The notes beneath the pieces were generated by a model. The model made no database searches. It had not been told where the DNA came from and saw only the letters and a list, made by a program, of their open reading frames with translations. This document shows positions 1 to 6,145 of a stretch of DNA of 22,445 nucleotides, piece by piece (within the stretch, counting starts at the first letter, position 1; every line of letters starts with the position of its first letter). Source of the stretch: an uncultured Treponema sp. Its GTDB lineage: Bacteria; Spirochaetota; Spirochaetia; Treponematales; Treponemataceae. The position numbers were made by a program, and so were the translations under genes. The stretch is taken from positions 1 to 22,445 of the forward strand of contig CAMVJE010000022.1 in assembly GCA_947167745.1 (NCBI GenBank), in the 5' to 3' direction.

Positions 1-583
1 TAATCTGGCGGAATTTGTCATATTTTGACTTTACGACCTTGCCCTCCGCCGTCATCAGCCCCAGATGAACAAGAAAAGGAACCGGCACGCCCTCCTGCAA
101 AAGATAATTCCTGCTTTTCCGGTCTGGACTTCCAACTCCCCCACTCACAGGAGACTTTTCCGCAGAAACATTGCTAATCTGTGTAAATCTGTGTAAATCT
201 GTGGATTCCCCAGAGGCAGGGGATTTTCCATTTGCATCATTTTTAATTCGTGTTAATTCGTGCAATTCGTGTCTTATATTCTTACGGAGTTCCGTGATTT
301 TGCCTTTTTTGTTGGCAAGAATCGTGATTTCCTCAGATTCTGTTCTCTGGACGCAGTTTTTGAAGGTGGTGCCGGCGTGAGTGCTGATAAATTCTTTTAG
401 CTCGGCTTCGCTCATTTTTTTGTGGAAGACCTGTTTTTGAGTATAGAACTCAGCGAAGTAATTCTCGTTTTTGGAAGCGGCAAGTGAAGCCGTAAGCAGC
501 TTGATTTTTATGCGGGTGTAATCCTCACCCAATATTTCTGAGATATTTTTGACTGGTTTTGAAAATGTTACTGATAGAATCAT
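1..583 (-). CDS. Class I SAM-dependent methyltransferase, N-terminal part (runs off left edge)
   Basis: The minus-strand frame is open from the ATG at 583 to the window edge, giving 194 codons. The stop and the expected Rossmann-fold methyltransferase core lie outside the window. Visible features are YFAEFYTQKQVFHKKMSEAE, then NYLLQEGVPVPFLVHLGLM and KSKYDKFRQI near the edge. From memory of the family, these match the N-terminal region of bacterial cytosolic methyltransferases in which such a segment precedes the SAM-binding domain; the substrate is unknown. Between KKGKITELRKN and RNYLLQEG lies a linker of about 50 residues encoded largely by short repeats (about 174-272), which looks like an insertion. 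The start has only a weak GGA upstream. It is divergent from parA across a 359-bp gap. Family assignment is fairly secure; function is not. Confidence 0.7.
   Translation of the reverse strand, partial: MILSVTFSKPVKNISEILGEDYTRIKIKLLTASLAASKNENYFAEFYTQKQVFHKKMSEAELKEFISTHAGTTFKNCVQRTESEEITILANKKGKITELRKNIRHELHELTRIKNDANGKSPASGESTDLHRFTQISNVSAEKSPVSGGVGSPDRKSRNYLLQEGVPVPFLVHLGLMTAEGKVVKSKYDKFRQI
174..272. repeat. Two short-period tandem repeat blocks inside the methyltransferase reading frame
   Basis: Block one (175-204) is three near-identical units of about 10 bp, TAATCTGTG/TAAATCTGTG. Block two (243-272) is three units of about TTAATTCGTG. Both lie in frame within the minus-strand methyltransferase gene and encode residues around STDLHRFTQI and RHELHELTRI. 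The first block is the same unit seen in the intergenic palindrome at 601-668. Confidence 0.75.
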
Positions 584-600
584 AAATTATCCAAAATTCT

Positions 601-668
601 AACCACAGATTACACAGATTACTCAGATTTTTATTTTTAATCTGTGACATCTGTGTAATCTGTGGTTT
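601..668. repeat. Inverted short-period repeat (CACAGATTA family)
   Basis: The left arm has units CACAGATTA/CACAGATTA/CTCAGATTT. The right arm (637-668) is its complement, with ACCACAGATTACACAGAT perfectly paired over 18 bp. The same architecture recurs at 6019-6141 and 20871-20963. Confidence 0.85.
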
Positions 669-709
669 AAAACTCTTCCCGCTTTGCTGTGCTTTCAGCG
701 CAAGGGATT

Positions 710-802
710 GTAGGGGCGCGAAGCGTTGCGGAACGAAGTGTAGCAATGTAGCGTTAGCGGAACCCCGAAAAGCCCGACGGCTTTAGCCGTTGCGCCCCCT
801 AC
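710..802. repeat. Modular hairpin repeat element
   Basis: Outer inverted ends GTAGGGGCGC and GCGCCCCCTAC enclose several small stems, including ACGGCT-TT-AGCCGT, and the motif GTAGCGTTAGCGG. Similar modules (GCGTTAGCG, AAGCCCGA, a GCGCCC end) recur at 4146-4234. The flanking 26-bp segment 797-822 recurs in inverted orientation at 7538-7563. Confidence 0.6.
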
Positions 803-876
803 GAGCATAGCTCTTCGGGAGACTCGCCTAAAAACTCACCTCGTGAGTTTTTTCGCCTTCGGCGACCGGCTCCCTA

Positions 877-900
877 TGTGAAACATTAAAATGTTTCACA
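877..900. promoter_or_regulatory. Palindrome of two everted parS half-sites upstream of parAB
   Basis: Perfect 10-bp arms TGTGAAACAT and ATGTTTCACA flank TAAA. The bacterial parS consensus is TGTTTCAC joined to GTGAAACA. Here the same two octamers occur exactly, but in the reverse order: GTGAAACA (878-885), then TGTTTCAC (892-899). It lies 43 bp before parA and 31 bp before its likely -10. It could be a ParB-binding autoregulatory operator or a diverged centromere site. The octamer identity is seen; ParB binding is inferred. Confidence 0.5.
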
Positions 901-930
901 AACACTATATATTTTAATCGAAAAATCCGA

Positions 931-943
931 TATGATAAATATA
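931..943 (+). promoter_or_regulatory. Probable parA -10 hexamer placed for leaderless transcription
   Basis: TATGAT (931-936) is followed by exactly six bases and then the ATG at 943. There is no Shine-Dalgarno-like sequence between. No good -35 box is visible 16-18 bp upstream. Confidence 0.4.
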
Positions 944-1713
944 TGGGAAAGATTTTTGTTTTTGTTAATCAGAAGGGTGGCGTTGGCAAAACAACTTCCG
1001 CTATCAATATTGGCGCTTACATGGCTGAGCTTGGCAAAAAGGTTCTGCTCGTGGATTTCGACTCTCAGGGAAACATGTCAACAGGCGTTGGAATCACTAA
1101 AGATAAGCCTTCAATTTATGAATTCATGGACGATGATTCGCTGGCAGAAAAAGCAATCAAGCACAGCGCAGTTCCAAATCTTGACGCAATCAGTGCGGAC
1201 GAGTCTCTTGCAGGTGCAGCGATTGAATTCGCTGACGAAAAAATTGTCAGCAAGGAAAAACGCAATTTCATCCTCAAGGAAGCTTTGGATCCTCTCCGCG
1301 ATAAATACGATTATATTTTGATTGACTGTCCACCTTCCCTTGGTCTTCTGACTTTGAACGGCCTTGTGGCGGCAGACGCTGTTCTCGTTCCAATGCAGTG
1401 TGAGTATTTCGCCCTCGAAGGAATCACTCTTTTGTTGCAGACTGTAAAACGAGTTCAGAAATCACAGAATCCAAACCTTATTTTAGGTGGAATTTTCTTT
1501 ACTATGTACGACAGCCGAACCCGATTAGCCCAGGATGTAGTCCGAAATGTTCAGGCATATTTTAAAGAGGCTGTTTTCAACACGATTATTCCCCGAAACA
1601 TCCGTCTTTCAGAAGCACCTTCTCACGGTCAGCCGATTTCTCTTTACGATCCATCTTGCGTGGGCGCCAAGAGCTATAAAAAGCTTGCAGAAGAGGTAAT
1701 CAGCCGTGGCTAA
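943..1713 (+). CDS. parA: ParA/Soj chromosome-partitioning ATPase
   Basis: A 256-residue deviant-Walker ATPase that drives segregation of ParB-parS complexes through ATP-dependent DNA binding. The Walker A motif KGGVGKTT is at residues 11-18 and includes the signature lysine K11. The A' motif LLVDFDSQGN is at 35-44 and the Walker B-type DYILIDCPPSLG at 123-134. No N-terminal HTH is present, so this is the short chromosomal Soj type rather than a long plasmid type. Its end overlaps parB by 8 bp (GTGGCTAA), which implies translational coupling. The ATG at 943 places the P-loop at the standard distance from the N-terminus. There is no Shine-Dalgarno, but a -10-like TATGAT lies six bases upstream. 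Confidence 0.95.
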   Translation: MGKIFVFVNQKGGVGKTTSAINIGAYMAELGKKVLLVDFDSQGNMSTGVGITKDKPSIYEFMDDDSLAEKAIKHSAVPNLDAISADESLAGAAIEFADEKIVSKEKRNFILKEALDPLRDKYDYILIDCPPSLGLLTLNGLVAADAVLVPMQCEYFALEGITLLLQTVKRVQKSQNPNLILGGIFFTMYDSRTRLAQDVVRNVQAYFKEAVFNTIIPRNIRLSEAPSHGQPISLYDPSCVGAKSYKKLAEEVISRG

Positions 1714-2761
1714 AAAATTCGGATTGGGAGCGGGTCTTTCTGACCTCATGGGCGAGGCTGGTTTAAGCGCAGAGGATTTTACGGCACATCATGATGAGGA
1801 ATCAGCTCAAAATCAGGGCGAAAAGTCTCCGTCAGAGGCAGAGACTGTAATTCACTCAGAGGCGGCTCAGGCGGTGAGCAAGGCCATTGAGGCAGGCAAT
1901 ATTCCCGAAGAAGTTGCCAGAGGCGAGCGAAAATTGCCGGAAGGAATCAATGTTGACGAAAACGGCCAGCTCTGGCTCAGCGTCGATTTGCTCAAACCCA
2001 ATCCCAAGCAGCCCCGAAAAGTTTTTGAAGAAGAATCTTTGCATGAGCTTGCGGATTCAATTCGTGAACACGGAATTTTGCAGGCAATCACTGTGGAAGA
2101 CGCTGGCGACGGTTCTTTCTATATAATTGCAGGTGAACGCCGAACGAGAGCGGCAAAAATCGCTAATCTGGCGGAAGTTCCTGTTCAGCTCAGAAAATAT
2201 TCTGACCAGAAAAAGCTTGAAATCGCACTTATCGAAAACATTCAGCGCGAAGACTTAAATCCGATCGAAGAAGCTGAGGCTTACTATCAGCTCATGGAAA
2301 TTTCGGGCTTGAGTCAGGAGCAGGTGGCTGCCCGCGTAGGTAAAAACCGTTCAACGGTGGCAAACGCCGTACGCCTTTTAAAATTGCCAGAAGACATGCG
2401 GACTTCCCTCGTACAGGGGCATATCACTCCTGGTCACGCCCGTGCTCTTCTCGCAGTCAAAGACAGTGCCGACATGCGCATCCTTTTCGCAAAAATCATC
2501 GGTAGCGGCATGAATGTACGAGATGCCGAAGAAATGGCAAAAACACTTAATGAAGGGGCCGGCAACGGTGTTAAAAAGCCCAAAGAGCCAAAAAACGAAA
2601 GTAAGGACCCAAACATTACTGCCCTTGAACAGGAATTTATCGAAAAATTAGGCACAAAAGTTCAGGTTAAAGGAACAATGGAAAGAGGAAGCCTGGAGAT
2701 TCAGTACTTTACAAAAGACGATTTGAACAGGATTTACTATTTGATTTGCGGGCAAGATTAG
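1706..2761 (+). CDS. parB: ParB/Spo0J centromere-binding CTPase
   Basis: A 351-residue ParB that binds parS, clamps DNA with CTP and activates ParA. It begins at GTG inside the end of parA. The N-terminal MAKKFGLGAGLSDLMG is the usual basic ParA-contacting segment, followed by an acidic, Ala/Glu-rich linker (about 20-75) longer than in many homologues. The ParB/Srx nucleotide-binding domain spans about 90-185, with the CTP-binding motif GERRTRA at 143-149 and ENIQREDLNPIEEA at 177-190. The parS-reading HTH is near 203-222 (LSQEQVAARVGKNRSTVANA). The C-terminal dimerisation segment follows a Lys/Pro-rich stretch around 290-305. The palindrome at 877-900 is an obvious candidate target. Confidence 0.95.
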   Translation: MAKKFGLGAGLSDLMGEAGLSAEDFTAHHDEESAQNQGEKSPSEAETVIHSEAAQAVSKAIEAGNIPEEVARGERKLPEGINVDENGQLWLSVDLLKPNPKQPRKVFEEESLHELADSIREHGILQAITVEDAGDGSFYIIAGERRTRAAKIANLAEVPVQLRKYSDQKKLEIALIENIQREDLNPIEEAEAYYQLMEISGLSQEQVAARVGKNRSTVANAVRLLKLPEDMRTSLVQGHITPGHARALLAVKDSADMRILFAKIIGSGMNVRDAEEMAKTLNEGAGNGVKKPKEPKNESKDPNITALEQEFIEKLGTKVQVKGTMERGSLEIQYFTKDDLNRIYYLICGQD

Positions 2762-2762
2762 G

Positions 2763-2797
2763 TTAATGCATAATTCATAATGAAGAATGCATAATGC
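2763..2797. repeat. AT-rich heptad tandem array after parB
   Basis: Five consecutive 7-bp units: TTAATGC, ATAATTC, ATAATGA, AGAATGC, ATAATGC. The array starts two bases after the parB stop and leads straight into the terminator. Other heptad arrays occur at 4236-4256, 7575-7637, 10020-10040 and 16245-16265. Confidence 0.7.
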
Positions 2798-2799
2798 GG

Positions 2800-2836
2800 A
2801 ACGGGACATCGCCTTACGGCTTGTCCCGTTTTTTTT
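2800..2836 (+). terminator. Rho-independent terminator of parAB
   Basis: Perfect 9-bp stem AACGGGACA (2800-2808) and TGTCCCGTT (2822-2830), with a 13-base loop and a run of eight T (2829-2836), 38 bp after the parB stop. Confidence 0.85.
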
Positions 2837-2886
2837 ATGTAAGTGATTTATTGAGAAGCAAAATCTCTCAAAAAAACAGAAAATGC

Positions 2887-3046
2887 AAAAAAACAGGCGC
2901 GAGGGAGTGAAACGGCTTACGAAAACACTCAGTTTGTGCTGCCGCGCAAGCGGCAAATGTATATAATTACAAGCACAAACTGCGTGTAGCAGGCGAGCCC
3001 TGCGGTTTCGATAAGCCGTTCTCACGACCGGGAGCCTGTTTTTTTT
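2887..3046. terminator. Large branched bidirectional terminator or structured element between parB and the ABC receptor gene
   Basis: The outer arms AAAAAAACAGGC (2887-2898) and GCCTGTTTTTTTT (3034-3046) give a U-tract on either strand. Inside are AACGGCTTA-CGAAA (2911-2924) pairing with TTTCG-a-TAAGCCGTT (3006-3020), and AGTTTGTGCT (2931-2940) pairing with AGCACAAACT (2972-2981). There are also two side hairpins: GCCGC-GCAA-GCGGC (2941-2954) and GCAGG-CGAGC-CCTGC (2989-3003). It ends 11 bp from the receptor gene stop, so terminating that minus-strand gene is a likely role. The nested, branched fold is far larger than a normal terminator. Confidence 0.65.
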
Positions 3047-3057
3047 GTTTGTGTATT

Positions 3058-4071
3058 TTATTTCTTTGTAAGTTTCCCGTTCTCAAAAATCATATTGGCT
3101 TTTTCGAGATAACTTGCAGGAATTGTGATTCCGCAGTTTTTGGCGGCATCAAGATCAAAGAGCAAATCGCTGTCAGAAGGGTCGGTCATAAAGCGGACAG
3201 GGATTGAGCTAGGTTTTTCTCCGTTGAGGATTTTAAGAACAATTTCGCCTGTGGCGCGGCCTGCCTTGTAATAGTTGAATCCACTGGCGATAAGACAGCC
3301 TCCGTCCTGGGCTCCCGTGACATCACCTGAGAAAACAGGCTTTTTTGCCTCGCCGAAAACCTGCTTTACGGCAGAAAGTGCACTGAAAACAGTGTTGTCC
3401 GTGGTGAGATAAAGGCCGTCAACACGCTTGATGATAGCCTCGGCTGCCTGTTTTACTTCGCTTGAGTTGGTGATTGCCTGTGTGACAAGAGAAAGCCCTG
3501 CCTGTTCGCAGCCTTTTTTTACCAATTCCAATGAAGAAACGGAATTTGCCTCGTTGCTGGTGTAGATGTAGCCAAGAGTTTTGATTCCAGTGAGTTCCTT
3601 GAAGAGGGCGATGTGCTGCTCTGTGGGGATTGCATCGCTCATGCCGGTAACATTGCCTTCGCCGTGGTCAAGAGAAGTGACAAGCCCGGCTCCTAGAGGA
3701 TCGGTGACCGTACCGAATACAATCGGAATGTCGTCAATTGTATTTGCAAGAGCCAGAGCCACCGGAGTTGCAATTCCGACAGCAACATCAACCCTCTCAT
3801 CCTTGTACTTGAGGGCGATTTGAGTAGCAGTATTTGGATCTCCGTTGGCATTCTGAAGGTCGTAAGTTGCCTTTACGCCGTTTTCGTTAAGTACATCAAT
3901 AATTCCCTGTTCAACTGAGTCAAGGGCAACATGCTGAACGATTTTTGCAATGCCGATTTTATAAGATTTTTCTCCGACTCCGCCTTCAGCAGCATTTTTT
4001 TTGTTACAGCCGTTAAATGCAAGAAGGGCAAGAACTGATGCAAAGACAATAAGTGATTTAGATAGTTTCAT
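3058..4071 (-). CDS. ABC transporter substrate-binding lipoprotein, TrpX-like (ABC_sub_bind family)
   Basis: A 337-residue receptor for a type-1 periplasmic-binding-fold importer. The start is chosen at 4071 (MKLSKSLIVFASVLALLAFN, then GC) because GGAG (4081-4078) lies six bases upstream. The in-frame ATG at 4083 overlaps that ribosome site. The signal peptide ends with FNGC, a relaxed spirochaete-type lipobox, so the protein is probably membrane-anchored on the periplasmic side. Family hallmarks are YKIGIAKIVQHVALDSVEQG, VDVAVGIATPVALAL, IPIVFGTVTDPLGAGLV and PVFSGDVTGAQDGGCLIASGFNYYKAGRATGE. Relatives bind tryptophan/tyrosine or other small ligands; the ligand here is unknown. It is divergent from its permease and ATPase, whereas in most relatives the three genes run in one direction. 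Confidence 0.88.
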   Translation of the reverse strand: MKLSKSLIVFASVLALLAFNGCNKKNAAEGGVGEKSYKIGIAKIVQHVALDSVEQGIIDVLNENGVKATYDLQNANGDPNTATQIALKYKDERVDVAVGIATPVALALANTIDDIPIVFGTVTDPLGAGLVTSLDHGEGNVTGMSDAIPTEQHIALFKELTGIKTLGYIYTSNEANSVSSLELVKKGCEQAGLSLVTQAITNSSEVKQAAEAIIKRVDGLYLTTDNTVFSALSAVKQVFGEAKKPVFSGDVTGAQDGGCLIASGFNYYKAGRATGEIVLKILNGEKPSSIPVRFMTDPSDSDLLFDLDAAKNCGITIPASYLEKANMIFENGKLTKK

Positions 4072-4113
4072 GATATGCTCCATTATTAAGAATTAAGTTT
4101 TCTTTCAAGAGTT

Positions 4114-4143
4114 ATGTTACTACCAATAGAAACAAAATGTCAA
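4114..4143 (-). promoter_or_regulatory. Candidate sigma-70 promoter of the substrate-binding lipoprotein gene
   Basis: On the minus strand TTGACA (4143-4138) is followed after 18 bp by TAACAT (4119-4114), 42 bp before the ATG at 4071. The -35 is a perfect match and the -10 is weak. Confidence 0.45.
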
Positions 4144-4145
4144 GA

Positions 4146-4234
4146 TGCGCTAGGCTATGGAAGCCCGAAGTAGCCGTAGGCTATGAGCGTTAGCGAAGGC
4201 TGGAACAGCCGACCTGCGTAAGCAGGGAGCGCCC
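4146..4234. repeat. Modular hairpin repeat in the divergent ABC promoter region
   Basis: Outer GCGCT (4146-4150) and AGCGC (4228-4232) enclose AGCC-GTA-GGCT, GGCTG-GAA-CAGCC and CCTGC-GTAA-GCAGG (4213-4226, a GNRA-type loop), plus a direct repeat TAGGCTATG at 4149 and 4175. A heptad array follows at once (ATTGCTC ATTGCTC ATTTTAT, 4236-4256). Confidence 0.65.
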
Positions 4235-4235
4235 A

Positions 4236-4256
4236 ATTGCTCATTGCTCATTTTAT
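4236..4256. repeat. AT-rich heptad tandem array upstream of the permease gene
   Basis: Three 7-bp units, ATTGCTC, ATTGCTC, ATTTTAT, directly follow the hairpin module ending GCGCCC. The array contains the in-frame TTG at 4237, which is a reason to reject that TTG as the permease start. Confidence 0.6.
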
Positions 4257-4272
4257 CTATATTATAGAAGTT

Positions 4273-5190
4273 ATGATTCAGGGAATTCTCATCGAAGGAT
4301 TGATTTTTGGCATTATGGTTCTGGGCGTATTCATGACTTTCCGCGTCCTGAATTTCTGCGATATGACAGTGGACGGCTCCTTTCCAATGGGAGCTTGCGT
4401 ACTTGCGGCCTGCCTCACTCACGGCATTTCCCCGGCTCCTTCCCTTTTGATTGTCTTTACAGCCGGTCTTCTGGCAGGTCTTTGCACAACGGTAATTTAC
4501 ACAAAGCTTCGCATCCCGGATCTTCTGGCGGGCATTTTGATGATGACCATGCTCTATTCGGTGAACCTGCGGGTCATGTCCAATCAGGCCAATGTGTCTT
4601 TTTTGCGGATTCCGACCATTTTTTCTTCGATTAAAGAATTCATGAAAGCGAATCTTCCAGCCCTCACTCCCGACTGGGGAATCGTCTTTTTTCTGGTGAT
4701 TTTTGTCGGGCTTCTGCTGGTGATTTTGAACCTCTTTTTCTCCACGGATTTCGGTCTCACCATGGGAGCTTTGGGAAGCAATCCCCAGATGGTAATCTCT
4801 CAGGGAGTTGATCCGCGGATTGTGCGTGGCGTTGGAATCTGCTTCGGCGACGGACTTGCGGCCTTGAGCGGCGCTCTTTTTGCAATGTATTCAGGCTTTG
4901 CCGATGTTGGAAGTGGAAGCGGAGTGGTGGTTTCGGGTCTGGCTTCTTTAATGCTTGGTGAATTTATTATCCACTCGAACAAAATCGGCTGGCAGACCTT
5001 CCGCGTGATTTTAGGCTCAATTCTCTACCGCGCCCTCATGTTCATAGCCCGCCGCTACGGCTACAATATCGGAATGAACGCCAACGACCTCAAGCTGATT
5101 ACGGGCCTTATGATTATCGTCTGCCTGGTTGTTAGCAAGCAGAATGTAGTCGGCTGGTTCAAGGCGCATTTGAAACGAGCGGAAAATTAA
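4273..5190 (+). CDS. ABC transporter permease, TrpY-like (BPD_transp_2 family)
   Basis: A 305-residue hydrophobic membrane protein, MIQGILIEGLIFGIMVLGVF onward, with about eight predicted membrane segments. The motif TFRVLNFCDMTVDGSFPMGA near the N-terminus and TDFGLTMGALGSNPQMVISQGVDPR in the middle are typical of the permease partner of TrpX-type receptors. The late block VSGLASLMLGEFI is the likely ATPase-coupling region. The ATG at 4273 is preferred over the TTG at 4237, which lies inside the heptad repeat. TATTAT (4260-4265) sits seven bases before the ATG, so a leaderless transcript is possible. The ATPase gene starts 28 bp downstream on the same strand. Confidence 0.9.
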   Translation: MIQGILIEGLIFGIMVLGVFMTFRVLNFCDMTVDGSFPMGACVLAACLTHGISPAPSLLIVFTAGLLAGLCTTVIYTKLRIPDLLAGILMMTMLYSVNLRVMSNQANVSFLRIPTIFSSIKEFMKANLPALTPDWGIVFFLVIFVGLLLVILNLFFSTDFGLTMGALGSNPQMVISQGVDPRIVRGVGICFGDGLAALSGALFAMYSGFADVGSGSGVVVSGLASLMLGEFIIHSNKIGWQTFRVILGSILYRALMFIARRYGYNIGMNANDLKLITGLMIIVCLVVSKQNVVGWFKAHLKRAEN

Positions 5191-5218
5191 CCGTAACGCC
5201 CCAAAAAGGATTTGACTT

Positions 5219-6019
5219 ATGCTGAACTTAAACAACATTTCAATTACATTCAACGCGAATACTCCTGACGAAAACAAAGCGCTCAAAAACATAAATCTCA
5301 ACATCAAAAAAGGTGACTTCATCACTGTCATAGGCTCCAACGGTGCCGGAAAATCCACGCTTTACAATGTAATTGCGGGCACTTTAAAGCCCACGACCGG
5401 CACGATTCTGCTCACTGCGAAAGAGGGAGAGGAGCCTAAAAACATCACCGGTGATGCTGAGTACAAGCGGGCGCGTTACATCGGCCGGATTTTTCAGAAT
5501 CCACTTTTGGGAACAGCTGGCAAAATGAGCCTCGAAGACAACATGATGATCTGCTACAAAAAAGGCTTTAAGGGCCTGAAGATTTCCCTCAACAACAAAA
5601 TGCGGGATTATTTCCGGGAGCAACTGAAAGTGCTGAACATGGGCTTGGAAAACCGCCTCAACGACAATGTGGAGCTTTTTTCGGGCGGTCAGAGGCAGGC
5701 TCTCACCCTTTTGATGGCCGTTATGAGTAAGCCAAGCCTTCTTCTCCTCGACGAGCACACGGCCGCCCTTGACCCCACGAATGCCGCAATCATTATGGAT
5801 TTGACCCGCCGCTTTGCCCAGGAATACAATCTTACAGTAATGATGGTCACTCACAACATGCAGCATGCTTTGGATTTCGGAAACCGCCTGATTATGATGG
5901 ACAAGGGCGAAATCATCAGCGATATTTCCGGCCAAGAAAAAAAAGAGCTCACGATGGATTCAATCGTTGAGCTCTTCAAAAAAATTAAAGTGAACAATGA
6001 TAATATAATGCTGAATTAG
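5219..6019 (+). CDS. ABC transporter ATPase, TrpZ-like
   Basis: A 266-residue nucleotide-binding subunit that powers the neighbouring permease. It has Walker A GSNGAGKST (about residues 39-47), Q-loop RIFQNPLLG, signature LFSGGQRQAL, Walker B LLLLDEHTAALDP (an H follows the catalytic E, as is common in this subfamily) and the switch histidine in MMVTHNMQHAL. AAAGGA lies 8 bases before the ATG. It is cotranscribed with the permease. The last base of its stop codon is also the first base of the inverted repeat that fills the gap to the convergent DUF1015 gene. Confidence 0.92.
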   Translation: MLNLNNISITFNANTPDENKALKNINLNIKKGDFITVIGSNGAGKSTLYNVIAGTLKPTTGTILLTAKEGEEPKNITGDAEYKRARYIGRIFQNPLLGTAGKMSLEDNMMICYKKGFKGLKISLNNKMRDYFREQLKVLNMGLENRLNDNVELFSGGQRQALTLLMAVMSKPSLLLLDEHTAALDPTNAAIIMDLTRRFAQEYNLTVMMVTHNMQHALDFGNRLIMMDKGEIISDISGQEKKELTMDSIVELFKKIKVNNDNIMLN

Positions 6020-6141
6020 ACGCGGATACACGCAGATACACGCGGATTTATTTTCTTTTTTTACGAGCGACAATCATATAAAGTTAAAGTCGTTCGCACA
6101 AAAAATGAATTATCTGCGTTAATCTGTGTCCATCTGCGTCA
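6019..6141. repeat. Inverted short-period repeat filling a convergent gene gap
   Basis: The left arm has three units of about ACGCRGATAC (from 6019). The right arm has the complementary units ATCTGCGTT, ATCTGTGTCC and ATCTGCGTC (to 6140). An inner stem CGAGCGAC (6064-6071)/GTCGTTCG (6089-6096) sits in the loop. It occupies nearly all of the 126 bp between the two stop codons and may serve as a bidirectional terminator, although no strong U-tract follows the outer stem. Confidence 0.8.
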
Positions 6142-6145
6142 AATT

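Larger units (their letters stand above)
584..942. other. Repeat-filled divergent gap between methyltransferase and parA
   Basis: No convincing gene is present. In order it holds: an inverted short-period repeat (601-668); a hairpin mosaic bounded by GTAGGGGCGC (710-719) and GCGCCCCCTAC (792-802), with an internal ACGGCT-TT-AGCCGT stem; a 26-bp segment (797-822) that recurs inverted at 7538-7563; a perfect 9-bp stem AAAACTCAC/GTGAGTTTT (831-851) followed by more T; TCGCC-TTC-GGCGA; the parS-like palindrome (877-900); and the parA -10 region. The 831-853 hairpin looks like a terminator but has no upstream gene to terminate on either strand. Confidence 0.75.

Noticed and set aside
171..380. Plus-strand frame of 69 codons near the left edge
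   Set aside because: It is antisense to the methyltransferase frame, which carries the conserved residues.
831..853. Terminator-like hairpin with flanking A and T runs
   Set aside because: Neither strand has a gene ending here; it is better explained as part of the repeat mosaic between divergent genes.
2648..3025. A 125-codon minus-strand open frame across the parB end and the following gap
   Set aside because: It translates through a terminator, a heptad array and the branched hairpin, and its protein is compositionally odd (Cys/Phe/Arg-rich) with no recognisable family.
4150..4422. Minus-strand frame in the divergent ABC gap
   Set aside because: It is made of hairpin-repeat sequence and the antisense of the permease start.
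5384..5935. A 183-codon frame antisense to the ABC ATPase gene
   Set aside because: The sense frame has all ABC motifs; the antisense frame has none and no ribosome site.
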